This document shows, in pieces, positions 12,028 to 22,560 of a DNA stretch of 64,000 nt. The notes under the pieces were generated by a model. It saw nothing but the letters and a program-made list of their open reading frames with translations, searched no databases and was not told the origin of the DNA. The position numbers and the translations under genes were made by a program. Within the stretch, counting starts at the first letter, position 1. Each line of letters begins with the position of its first letter. This DNA comes from Phlebotomus papatasi (taxonomy: Eukaryota > Arthropoda > Insecta > Diptera > Psychodidae): contig NC_077224.1 in NCBI RefSeq assembly GCF_024763615.1, forward strand, positions 58,352,712 through 58,416,711, written 5' to 3'.

Positions 12028-13116
12028 GTAAAGCGTCCCAGATGTGCGGAATGCTCGAATCATTGGGTCCTTACTAATCTACTAGAGATCAAATTGTTTT
12101 ATAAATCACAAAGGCATTTTAAAATCAAAAATTAGTAAAGAAATGATCATCTTAAAATGTTCTGGTACAAGTTACAAGCATATGGATAAACAAAAAATGT
12201 AAACACGAGAAAGATAAGTCACTCACGGATATTTAACCGATTCATTGATTTCAAAACCAGTTAAACTTTGACTTTAGAAAATTCAAAATAACGATTTTTT
12301 TAGGTCATAGGTATATTTGGACGAAATATTCGCCCGAACAACCTCTAAAACACATCCAAAAAAAAAAGAAATTTTAGGAGCCGTTTTCGAGGGGGCTCGA
12401 GGGGGTGGGGGGAAAGAAAAATCATAATAATGTTTCTTGAGTCGACTTCTGGGGGGTCTTTCGAAGATCCGAAGTTCGTATCTCTTACCGTTTCGCCTCT
12501 AGATGGGTAGCAAGTTTACGGATAGGAAAAAAGAATATTTGAAAAAAGATTGATCATTTACAGGTACTGAACCGATTGATTACCGATTGCGACAGATGCA
12601 GTCGGGTTGGAAATTTCAAGACCTTTCCAAAAAATCCAAATTCAACCAAATCCGTTAAAAAATAGACTCTCAAAGTAGTAAAAACATTTTCCTTCAAAAA
12701 TTCAAGATGGCGTTTATTTTAGGTCATTGGTATGTTTGGACGAAATGTTCGTCTGGACCACCTCGAAAACATATCCAAAAGTAAAAGAAATCGTTTGTTT
12801 TGGTCAACGCATAGATAGAAAAAGATTCCCCAGAAAAGCTATGCAAGCCATTGTGAGAAGGCGTCGACCTCGAGGCAGACCTAGGACAAGGTGGCTGAAT
12901 CAAATTCAAAATTTGACCGATTACGTAAAAAACCGATTACGAACCGATGAGTGATATCTATCCGAAAATCAATTGTATCACCCCTAAGCTATTTTGGGCA
13001 ATCTTCTGAGTAATTTATGAATCAATTCAAACTGTAAATGATACGAAAGTATTTTTGAGAATATCAAAGGCACAAGTTTGAGCATTTTGCAAAGCACGAT
13101 ACACTTTATCGTCCCT
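12028..13116. mobile_element. AAAGCGTCCCA...TGCTCGAA-type element, long copy
   Basis: Left GGTAAAGCGTCCCAGATGTG then CGGAATGCTCGAA; right TTGAGCATTTTGCAAAGCAC then GATACACTTTATC: imperfect 40-bp inverted ends. Inside are two tandem-like copies of 'aggtcat.ggtat.tttggacgaaat.ttcg.c' (12302 and 12720) and 'accgattacgaaccgat'. A LINE-derived scrap is embedded at about 12799-12912. Other members: 17270, 35569, 47568, 51298. Confidence 0.5.
12799..12912 (+). pseudogene. LINE C-terminal scrap inside the element
   Basis: Encodes RFPRKAMQAIVRRRRPRGRP and then RTRWLNQIQN, nearly the same as the remnant at 38259-38350. The pattern RPRTRW is typical of the C-terminus of RTE-like LINE polyproteins. It is joined directly to the dispersed element's own sequence on both sides. 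Confidence 0.5.
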
Positions 13117-14628
13117 TTCTTAATTTTCTTTTTTAAATTCATATTTTAACACCTCTGCGGATCTTATATAGATTTCATAAAAATTTAAAATTATTCATTA
13201 GGAAAGTCCCTCAATTTCACTTCAATGTATTTTCCTGACATCTTCATGTCTTTAAAATTCAGCATTTCCATGCTGTGGATTTTAAATTATCAGCATTTCC
13301 GTGGGATTACTTTGTTGATTTCCTCTTCGTCTGAATCTCTAGAATAATTGGAATGTTGCTTTTCATGCGTCTCTTTTAATTTCTGAAAATTTACTTTTTC
13401 TTGGCTTTTTCCTATCGCCTTTTCATAGTCTCAAGTTCAAATACACAAAAGAGACAAAAAGTTGTATTTCTATAAATAATGTGAAGCATGAGAGATGGTA
13501 AAAATAGCATCTCAGTTGGAAATTGTTTTATGTAACAAGATTTGCGCTGAGCAGGTGTACAAATATCTGGATTTTACACGAAGTATCAATTAACTAAACA
13601 AAATTTTGGGACTTTTCTTCTCACTATTGTAATAATTTGACATAAAATCAATTTCTATTGTCTCTTTATTACAAAACCTGTTTTGAAAATTGATTGCTAC
13701 TAATTAAATGACTGAACACAAATACGTCACTTGCATTTTGAAATTAATTTGATTTAGAAATATTTTAAACCAATCTCTAATTTGTTATTGTTTGGAAAAT
13801 CAGGGCCAGAAAAACTTTGAAATAAAACACAAAACTTTGTTGAAGAAGGAGCGGGGAGCATAAACATTCCAAACATATGGAAAATTTTTCTTGCTCGTCG
13901 GTATTGAAAAATATTCTTATTTTCCAATGAGATTTGCAAATAATGTTTTGAATAGATTTGAAGTATCAATGGCTAAATTGAAACATATATTGGAGACTTG
14001 GCCAAAAATTTTCTCTTTATATTTCCAAGAAGATAAGTTGTTTTCATGCTGTCACGCTATAAAAGGTAAAATGTGACAAGATATTCTATTGAATTTCATA
14101 TCATTCACAATATATTTTATTCTTCTTTGTGAAATTAATTTATAAGTCTTGTTGTCAAAAACCAAAAACAACATTTTCAAGCTAATATTGTCTTGTTGGT
14201 ATACCATGATAATCAATATTTTATCAAAGAAAAAGTATCTTCAAGAGGGAATGAAGTTATAGATGAGAAAAACAGATGCTCTTTAATAATTCTTAAGACA
14301 AATTGTGGAGGAACACCAAAGATATCAAATTTATATTTTAAAACAGTTGATTTCGAGCACTTGATTATATAAAATTAATTAAAATAAGAAATTTAGAACA
14401 CTAATATTTTTTTTAATGTGCTATGTGCTTCAAAGCTAAGTGCAAAATAATTTAAAGCTATACAAGTTGGTTAATCTTTATGATCTTAACTTTGGTTGCA
14501 TATTTTACGCTAAATTGAAAATAAATTCCAATTATCATTGGTCATTTTCGCTCTAGTACCGTTTGTCGAAAATATGGATAAAATCGATAAAATCATTAAA
14601 ATTGTCGAGTTGAACCGGAACAATTATT
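13117..14628. other. AT-rich intergenic, nothing recognised
   Basis: No supported gene. Two opposite-strand short frames at 13754-14076 overlap and neither looks coding. Confidence 0.5.
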
Positions 14629-16290
14629 CTATTATTATTATTAATCGAGTCGAGGCATAAAAATACTTATACATGTCTTGCCCAGAAACGGGCCACGTCA
14701 ATAGCGGCTGAATTAGCCGTCATCAAATCTCCTGTCTCACATGATACAGGAGCTAGTGGACAAACATATAAGTGGGGAGTAGTTTGAACCACCCCACAGT
14801 CACACAGAACGTCTCCTTCCAAGAAACCCCATCGCCGTCTGTTATCCTTTGACCGCGCAACTCCGCTTCTCAAACGATTTAGCGCTCTCCAAGTTTTCCA
14901 GTCTTGGTCACCACCAGGAGGGAGATTTTCCTTGGGCTCAACAAAATCTGGAGGGAAGGTATTCTTCCACAGACTAAGTTTTGCTTCCTCCGGCGTTGCT
15001 TCGAGACACGTAACAGTTTGACTGAAACTCTTGCGAGATTTCAGTCGCTGTCGTACTCTTACCTGACCATAGAGTAAATGTCTTGGCTCTGTAGAAGCCT
15101 TCGACATTTCCTTCCTGGAAATCACTTGTCTTCTGACCTGTGGTGGAGCAATTCCCGCTAGCGGATATAATTTGTTTACCGGGGTGCTTTTTAGACACCC
15201 TGTGACGATGCGCGCGGTATCGTTAAGAGCGATGTCCACTTTCTTTGCATGTGCCGATCTCTCCCATACCTCAGCCGCGTACTCCGCTGCGGAGAATGAC
15301 AAAGCTAGAGCAGAAGTGCGTAGCACTTTCGGCTGAGCGCCCCACTGAGTATTTACAAGTTTACGTAGTAAATTGTTACGCGTTTTTACTTTGTCCTTTA
15401 TGTTATTGCAGTGGGTTTTGTACGTTAGAGATCTGTCAAGGGTGACTCCGAGATATTTGGGTGTGAAATTATGATTCAAAGTTCTTCCTTCCCACTCCAC
15501 ATTCAGTCGTCTTTTTGCCCACCTATTGCGCAAATGAAAACAACACACTTCTGTTTTCGAGGGGTTGGGCCTTAACTGATTTTCCCTATAGAACTTTGAA
15601 AGTTCAATAAGGCTGGTTTGAAGATGGGCTTCCACATTTTCAAATGTAGACGCTTTTACAGCCAAGGCCAGATCATCCGCGTAAAGGAAGGCTTTTGATG
15701 GAGACGGCAATGGCTGATCATTTGTGTAAATGTTAAATAGCATGGGAGCTAAAACACTACCTTGTGGTAAGCCATTTTTCTGCAGTCGCCATCGGCTCTT
15801 TTGACCACGAAACTCAACGAAGAAACGACGGTTTTGTAAAAGAGTACCGATCATTTGTGTGAGCCCGTAGTCAGATGTAAGCTTGTAGAATTTGGTTAGA
15901 AGAACTCTGTGATTTACTGTATCAAAGGCTGCCGAGAGGTCAACAAAAGCAACACCAGTAATCTTACCTTCCTCAAAACCATCTTCAATGAATTGAGTCA
16001 GGTTTAAGACTTGGTTTGAGCTGGATTTTCCTGGACGATATCCAGCTTGCTCGCTGATCAACTTTTCCTCTACGACAGTTAAAATCCTATTCAACAGCAT
16101 TCTCTCAAAGACTTTAAAGAGATGACAGAGAAGTGAGACAGGTCGGTAGCTTTTTGGGTCGTTAATGTCTTTTCCAGGTTTGGGGATCGTATTCTTTGGG
16201 GATAATATTCTATTGACCAATAACTAAACATTAGTCAGGAAACAGTTTGGAGTTTGGAACCATTGGCATAAAACTTTTTGTGCCGGCTTG
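14629..16290 (-). mobile_element. 5'-truncated LINE insertion with (TAA)n tail
   Basis: The element body covers the reverse-transcriptase frame plus a short 3' end. On the minus strand the stop codon is followed within about 40 bp by a short TAA-repeat tail (14629-14643), the mark of a LINE 3' end of this kind. The 5' border is not sharp; coding similarity fades around 16290. I could not find a convincing target-site duplication. Confidence 0.7.
14667..16220 (-). pseudogene. LINE reverse transcriptase, 5'-truncated
   Basis: A 518-codon open frame for the reverse transcriptase of a non-LTR retrotransposon. Visible in order: IPKPGKD, SYRPVSLLCHLFKVFE, QAGYRPGKS, motif A DLSAAFDTVNH, GLPQGSVLAP, catalytic FLYADDLAL, PKYLGVTLD, then a C-terminal Cys/His motif (CDCGVVQTTPHLYVCPL). 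No RNase H is seen, and the endonuclease domain is missing, so the copy is 5'-truncated. The first codon of the listed frame is TTG, not ATG. Just upstream the frame has a TAG, and before that a plausible continuation (CQWFQTPNCFLTNV), so this copy is dead even though the rest is intact. It resembles the Jockey/CR1-type elements common in arthropods; I did not assign a clade. The 517-residue undamaged frame implies fairly recent insertion. Confidence 0.85.
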
Positions 16291-16971
16291 ATGTATGCGA
16301 TTCTTTGGTTAAACCTTAACGAAATCTATCCATTTTTAAAAAAGACGATAACTGGCGATGAAAATGGATCACATGCGGTAATAATCATCGCAGTGAGGGT
16401 CCCAAAACATGAAATTATCACGAAAGTCATAAATTACTTTGCTAAATTGTCAAAATCAATAATTCCTGACTGAATTACAAGTATTTGCGTAAGTTTAAAA
16501 TTTCCGAGTATTAGGCTCGTAATACACTTACGACTTAAACCTATAGATATGGCATAGTGAAAACTTTTTTGCTTTTAATTCTCTGTTTGACTTGTACTTT
16601 TTGAACTCGGTTGGCTCAGACGATTTATACAACACCTGTGAAGGAGCTTTTCCACCATTTTGCTCTGGAGGTTGGTCACCAACGCTAAACCGGCGGTGGA
16701 CGCTGTCTCTTTACTTGCTTAAACCATCTCTGTGTTTTCAAGGGCTTTAATCCCAATAGCACGCATTGTCATTGTCAATAAAAAAATAAAAAAAAAATAA
16801 TTACTACATAGGAAAATGATATATAAATGTGGTTTAATCATTACTTCCAATATAATTACACTAAGCCGTTTCTTGGCTAATCCTCAGGTCTGTCAAGGCC
16901 CTAAGGTCCTTTGATCCAATTGATCCAATCACTTAAAGAAAAGTGCTATCCGCGTGTTATATTTTCACATA
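16291..16971. other. Unassigned, with an A-rich retroposon-like tail
   Basis: About 16600-16800 is more GC-rich and ends 'tcaataaaaaaataaaaaaa', which looks like a poly(A)-tailed retroposon 3' end, but no coding motif confirms it. Confidence 0.35.
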
Positions 16972-16981
16972 TTATTTGGGT

Positions 16982-17248
16982 AGGGCACAAGGCACTCAAT
17001 GGGTCGAGTGGCAGAGCACTCGCTCTATGATGCAAGTGTCCTGGATTCGGTCAACAGGATTTTTTCTGGCATTAAAGGTGTTCGGATTGCATCCAGTGAG
17101 CGTCACTGCACTTTGATTCATGGGCATGAAACTGAAAACCTCATCCCGTACAAGAAAAAAATAATAATGCATGTCTAGAAATCCCCTTGCAGGAAAGCCT
17201 TGTTCCCTCAAGGAATATTGTGCCAGCATTATTATTATTATTATTATG
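16982..17248 (+). mobile_element. tRNA-derived SINE with (ATT)n tail
   Basis: About 267 bp, starting with an A-box-like GGGTCGAGTGGCAGAGC and a B-box-like CTGGATTCGGTC, as in a tRNA head, and ending GTGCCAGC followed by about six ATT units. A 10-bp direct repeat TTATTTGGGT flanks it (16972-16981 and 17249-17258). The tail after GTGCCAGC recurs at 51271, showing that this is a family. Confidence 0.7.
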
Positions 17249-17269
17249 TTATTTGGGTGCGTACCGGTT

Positions 17270-17790
17270 TACTACCGAATAAATTGATTCATAAATTTTA
17301 AAAACCATACCGAAATACAAAATTGCTTAAGAAAAGCACATTATTGTATTAAAAATATTTAGCATGAGTAACGATCATACGGACAAAAAAAGTAAGTCCA
17401 ATAAATACGGGTACATTATCGATTAATTCCGATGCACCCGGGTTGGAGATTTCAAGATCTTTCAAAAAAAAATCTAAATTTAATCAAATCGGCTGCACAA
17501 CAGGCCCTACAAAATGGTTAAACTTTGACCTTCGAAAATGCTATATCAAAATGTGTTTCGAACCTAAGGACAAAATATTCAACTGGACTACCTCGAAAAC
17601 GTATTCGAAAATGAAAAAAAAATATAAGAAGCCGTTTTCGAAATAAACAAAAAACATGGTTTGTGAGAGAAAAGGAAAGGAGTGAGGGAAAGAAAAAAAT
17701 ACTGTTCTGGATAATGTTGACTTATGGAGGGGATTATCGAAGATCTAAAGGCAATATCTCTTACCGTTTGGTCTCTAGCCGTGTCACAAG
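17270..17790. repeat. Dispersed-element copy (17.3-17.8 kb)
   Basis: Diverged copy of the 12028 family: 'gttggagatttcaagatctttc', 'aatcaaatcggctg', 'acctcgaaaacgtattcgaaaatg', 'agccgttttcga', 'ttgacttatggagggg', 'atctcttaccgtttggtctctag'. The 67-codon frame over it is not a gene. Confidence 0.5.
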
Positions 17791-19576
17791 TCCAAAAAAG
17801 TAGATCATATAACTACTTTCTCTTTGAGTTAGAGAAATAAAATGTTCTAAAGTTTCATCTAAATCTGATAATCCTAAAATCGGAAATTATGAAGGAAAAC
17901 CGATGTGAAGAAGATTATATAGATGAGGCGATCGGAATTCTTCGAGAATGGACTTTTCTCAAAGAAAACTAATCAACTTTATCCATAACTTGACCAGTGA
18001 TGAAAGCCAGAAGCCTGAGTCAAGTGTCTTGGGAAAAGTTGATAAATTTTCCTTAAGATATTCCCTATCCCGACAAGTTTATCTAACCAAATCATTTTAA
18101 AATCGAAAATATTTCTTGTTTGTTATATTTTATACTACTAGAATTAAAATACTCGTAAAATTATTATGTATGTACGTGTAAAACATGAAATATGATTAAT
18201 TGCTTTTCTGGTTTTCTGATTTTCTATTTTCTACATTATAATAAAATATCTCACTCAATGAACATTCAAATTGATTGTTTCACATCTGCATACACTGACT
18301 TCCTTATTAAAAATCAATTTAAATCCTCAAAGACGCCAGATTACCACAAATTTCAATTTAAATGAGACAAAAGCTCCACCAAGACAATATGGAATGCACC
18401 ATTTTCCAAAACCAATTTTCCCTCAACTAAATCTTCTCAATATGAGAGAGCGTTACATGATGAGACGTATTAATACTCCCGAGACTCCCAAGGATTCTTG
18501 GATATTAGCGGTAATTAAACTTTCTCAATTGTAAACTGTGAGGTAAACTTTCCAGAAATTGACCGATGAAAATTTCCACCGCGAATGCCAAAAGTGTATA
18601 ATTATTCAGTGAGACTTGCAGTATATAGAAAATCTAATACAGAACAAAGAAGAATTTATAGACTTAAGATTTACATTAGCGATGAAACCCTCTTAATATT
18701 TCATGTATGTATGGTGTTTAATCATGAGGATTGAGCAAAAGATGTAAATTTGCTTATATTTTGGAGCGTGTATCAATCTCTGAGATCTCTGCTGGATCCT
18801 TCCGCAATATTGAAGCACTCTGAGTATGATGAGAAATCCCACACAACTCAGCTATGATATGATAAAAGTATAAACATTTGCAAGCTCAAAACATATCCAA
18901 AATGTTAATATTTAACCACATGTATGATTTTGAATGCACAAAATCCATTTTCATAAAGTTTAATGCTCTAGAAACTCTTTGTTTACTCTGAAGGGGTTGA
19001 AAGTAAGATTTTATATAAATTTTAAGTTTCCTTATTGAAGCGCCAGGAGGTGAACGCAATCCATTTCAAGAAAACACACATTTTAACGATTAATTTATGA
19101 TAAATAAGCTTTGACATTTTATAACTTAATAAATCTGCTATATTATTCAAAAGTCAAATTTGAGAATTCTTTAGCACTGAAGCTATATTTTATGTCTCTG
19201 AGATTTATCTCTTAAAATTTTGTAATTCTAAAGAAATCTCAATCTTGCTGAAAAAATTGTAAAGCAAATAATTTTAATGTTTTATCAAGTACAGAATCAT
19301 TCACATTAAATATTTAATCTCATAATATGTACATTTAAGTTTCGTCGCATTTTCTGATTTACTTAAGCCTTGTATACTCTTAAGCTCTATGCACAAGATA
19401 ATGCAGCTCGATTAATTCATTTATTTACATATAAATAAAATTGTGTCCGAAAATTTTCTCTTTTTAAATATCAGCACAAAAATTAACATACAGTTAAATA
19501 AATATGATATGTAAATATCACAAAATTTTTATCATAATTTAAAAATCAGTTTTCAAAGGATAATATTGAAAGATAA
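17791..19576. other. AT-rich intergenic with one doubtful ORF
   Basis: The frame at 18271-18534 contains a more protein-like stretch (APPRQYGMHHFPKPIFPQL, NMRERYMMRRINTPETPK) that stops near a possible donor (gcg|gtaatt). I did not call it a gene. The rest shows nothing. Confidence 0.35.
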
Positions 19577-19726
19577 ATGTTGAGGATTAAATATTTACCT
19601 CACTTCATGGGTATATTTTCATTACAATATTAAAAAAAGCCTCATGAAACTGCAGAGGAGGATTTTTCGGAATGTCATATTGGAAATGTACCCATGAATT
19701 GTGAGATAAATATTAATTCCTGACAT
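19577..19726. repeat. Palindromic MITE (150 bp)
   Basis: Arms of about 50 bp: ATGTTGAGGATTAAATATTT ... CATGGGTA at left, TACCCATG ... AAATATTAATTCCTGACAT at right. No related copy in the window. Confidence 0.5.
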
Positions 19727-20059
19727 TTTTTCTTTTAATAAATATTATTGAAAACTTTTTTTTTTATTTAAACTAACAGCCTTTGACATTTATGTATCAA
19801 ATTTATTTAAACCTTGCTGTGTTATCACACTTATACTTAAAAATTTTACTGCATTTAACATTAATATTGGCGCCTCATTAATTAATAAGCGTTCTAAAGT
19901 GTAAATTATGACTGAATCTCTAAGCATTCAGAATTTGACCAATTTATAGATTAAATGATACACTTGGACCACAAAAAACGATTTAAATTAGATTTATAGC
20001 ATTAATACCTACTGAAAATGAATGCGATTCACATTAATGTTTTAATGTTCAAACATATA

Positions 20060-20256
20060 GGGGAAACTGAGGCACCACCGAACATGGGGTAACATCGAAT
20101 ATTGATTTTTATTTCTAAACTGCTAATAAAAAAACCACTTCCTAAGTGGACAAGCATCCCCATATTATATATGAATTTATACAGGTCTCATCCCCTGAAG
20201 TCTAATATCTAATTAAAAAATCGGTGCTCCGTGTTCGGTAGTGCCCCAGTTTCCCC
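20060..20256. mobile_element. GGGGAAACTG-type MITE (197 bp)
   Basis: Terminal inverted repeats GGGGAAACTGAGGCAC and, at the right end, GTGCCCCAGTTTCCCC, flanked by TA on both sides. The next bases (ACCGAACATGGGGTA / CGTGTTCGGTA) are also partly inverted. It has no coding capacity and is a typical TA-inserting MITE, probably of the Tc1/mariner-related kind (inferred). Confidence 0.75.
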
Positions 20257-21816
20257 TATACACTTTTTGGTCAATTAAACTTATTTTTCCGCGAAAATTT
20301 CACCTTTTTGATCAATAAATAATCCTATTTTAAATATTAAATGTTTCAAAAACATAAATTACACTTTAAAACACTAATTAACGACAATTAATATGAAACA
20401 CATTAAAATTTTAATGTACAATTGTAATCCCATGTTAAAACATTTGATATTAATTTAAATGCTGCTTTCAAGTTTATTTAAGTTCTACACTAATAAACTA
20501 TGCTAATTTTTAAGTTGTAAAAGTTTTATGGTAACATTATGCATATGTAGTAAATTAATTATTCACGCTGCATTATCTAATTGGGCATAGAGCTTAAAAG
20601 CACCTAAAGCTTGGGTGTATGAAAAAACGCCATGAAAAATCAGTTAGCGCATGCAATCCATGAAATATTACTTTTTTCAAGTTTTCCTTTAGCAAAAATT
20701 GTATTCTATCAAATATTAGGAGCATGTGGTTCGCTTTCGAGAATATTATGATGTTCAATAATAAAAAAAAATATTTTTTTGAAGATTCTAACAAAAATTT
20801 TATTATTCGAAGTCTGATGCAATCGGTTACTTACCACTTCCCTAAGAATTACGATTTTTCATATGTTATTATAAAGAGATTTAAAAAAGATTGGATTTAA
20901 AAAGAAGAAAAGAGATTCCTAACTTTCCTAAAAAAAAACAGCAAATAAAGTTTTATTACCTCAAATGTTAAAGAGAACTATCTAGGGTTTAAAGTTTCAC
21001 TGGAATTAAACTCCAAAATAACATTAGTACTTATAGAGCAATATTTTTTTAATCAAATTCAGGTCATTCTTGGTACATACATATAACCAAGTTTTTTAAA
21101 TAAAACTGAATTTATTTCATATCATGTAATTTTTCGCCTATAATGCATTATTGTTTAAAATATAAATTACTTAAATCAGTAGTATCGAAAGTTTTAAATG
21201 AATTGTGCATGCAAACACTTCTGAAATGCCACTTATGGATTTTAAACACGGAAAACAAACCGCTTGGCACAAAGAAAAGATTAGATTAGCTTAGATATTA
21301 GGGGCGGCCAACAGCTTAATCCATGTACCATCCATCTTCACACTCGGCCTTAGCCATGATTCTTGCATCACCCTCTCCATCAACCTCGAACTCCATATCT
21401 CAGCCAACTCGTAGTCTGCACCCAGGCCTCAATACGAGCCCATACCTGGCCATTATAACCCCTTGGTTTAGGGGTTGTAAGTACGTATTGCGCCAGGTAG
21501 TCATCCGGATAAATGCTATGCATAGGCTAGCTTCAGTTTTAGTAGTTCTCCCCAAGAGAGTTACTGCTTTACCTAGCAGTAGTCGTGTTGTAGAGACTGG
21601 GACAATCACATAAAGTAATGTTGAACCGTTTCCTCAGTGTTGTAACAACCCCTATAGATCGTGCTACACTGTATACTTAATTTGTAGAGTTGTTTGTTTA
21701 GTCAGTATACAGTAAGAAGAATAGTAAACTTCCTTTACCTCTCCACTTGTATCATGAACAGTCTGGACACGCGACAGTTCCTTGTAGCAGCTTATACTAT
21801 TTACTGTTGCGTGAAC

Positions 21817-22246
21817 AGGGAAACTCGTGCACCATGAAACATGGGGTAGAACCAAACACCAATTTTTATTTCTAAATTGTTTGGACTATCTCGACCATTT
21901 CTTCAAAGGACAAACATCCCTATAGTGGCTATATATTCCTATTGGTCTTGTCCTCTGAAGTCTAATATCTGATTAAAAAATCACAGGGTTCGGTGCTACA
22001 CCGTATTCCGGTGGCAGCCAAAATCCCGAAAGCCAAAATCCCAAATGTTCAAAATCCTGAAAGGGATGAAATTATATGGGGGAAAATGTTTAGAATAATT
22101 TTCCAAGACACAGAAAATTTCCCTTTGCCTCCAGAAAGCGCGTGTGCAATCATGGGAGTAGCGATGACACTTTTAAGAATTCGGGATTTTGGCTTTCGGG
22201 ATTTTGACCGGGATCCCCGTGTTCAGTGATACCCCAGTTTCCCCCT
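21817..22246. mobile_element. GGGGAAACTG-type inverted-repeat element, interrupted
   Basis: A diverged copy of the element at 20060. The left part (aGGGAAACTc...AACATGGGGTAgaA, AATTTTTATTTCTAAATTG, GAAGTCTAATATCTGATTAAAAAATC) and right part (GTGTTCAGTGATACCCCAGTTTCCCCCTA) match it base for base over long stretches. They are separated by a second element at about 22009-22218. Confidence 0.7.
22009..22218. mobile_element. AAAATCCC-type element nested in the previous one
   Basis: Begins GGTGGCAGCCAAAATCCCG and ends GGGATTTTGACCGGGATCCC. The ends are imperfect inverted repeats made of a 15-16-bp unit 'cgggattttggcttt'. The core (GGAAAATGTTTAGAATAATTT, TTTGCCT, GCGCG.GTGCAATC) matches the copy at 29722 in the receptor intron. 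Confidence 0.65.
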
Positions 22247-22560
22247 AAAGCCTTCTTGATGATGTTTTTTTCCCATTTGAAGGGACATTCCAACAGTATG
22301 TTCAAAACCTATAAATTCAGTCCTCGATCCTGCTACTGCGAGGTGGTTCACGTACTCATTACCCATAATACCGCCGTGCCAAGGTACAAAGATTGATCTC
22401 ACAGTTAAACGAAAACATTTCTATAATTTTCCGGCACTTAAGCACCAACGAAGAGTGGGAATTATACAACCTGGCATTGATTGTAAAGCTGCTCTGTTAT
22501 CAGAAAATATGCCTTTCTTCGGTCAGAAATACTAGCCTTAATCATCAAAAATAGGTACTA

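Larger units (their letters stand above)
21300..22560 (-). pseudogene. RNase H-bearing LINE remnant, split by nested elements
   Basis: On the minus strand, 22520 to 22260 reads as a decayed LINE RNase H domain: KKGIFSDNRAALQS, then IFVPWHGGIMGNEYVNHLA and AGSRTEF, matching the family pattern (SDSQAAL... WVPGHSGIEGNE.AD.LA..GS). Beyond an interruption at about 21817-22246, the stretch 21660 to 21540 reads as the C-terminal Cys/His motif (YRGCYNTEETVQHYF, then CDCPSLYNT after a frameshift). Order and spacing fit one element of the R1/LOA/Jockey-like RNase H kind, cut in two by a later insertion. Several stops and frameshifts show that it is old. Confidence 0.6.

Noticed and set aside
21993..22229. 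78-codon ORF
   Set aside because: Spans the AAAATCCC repeat and its MITE host; the sequence reflects the 15-16-bp repeat unit.
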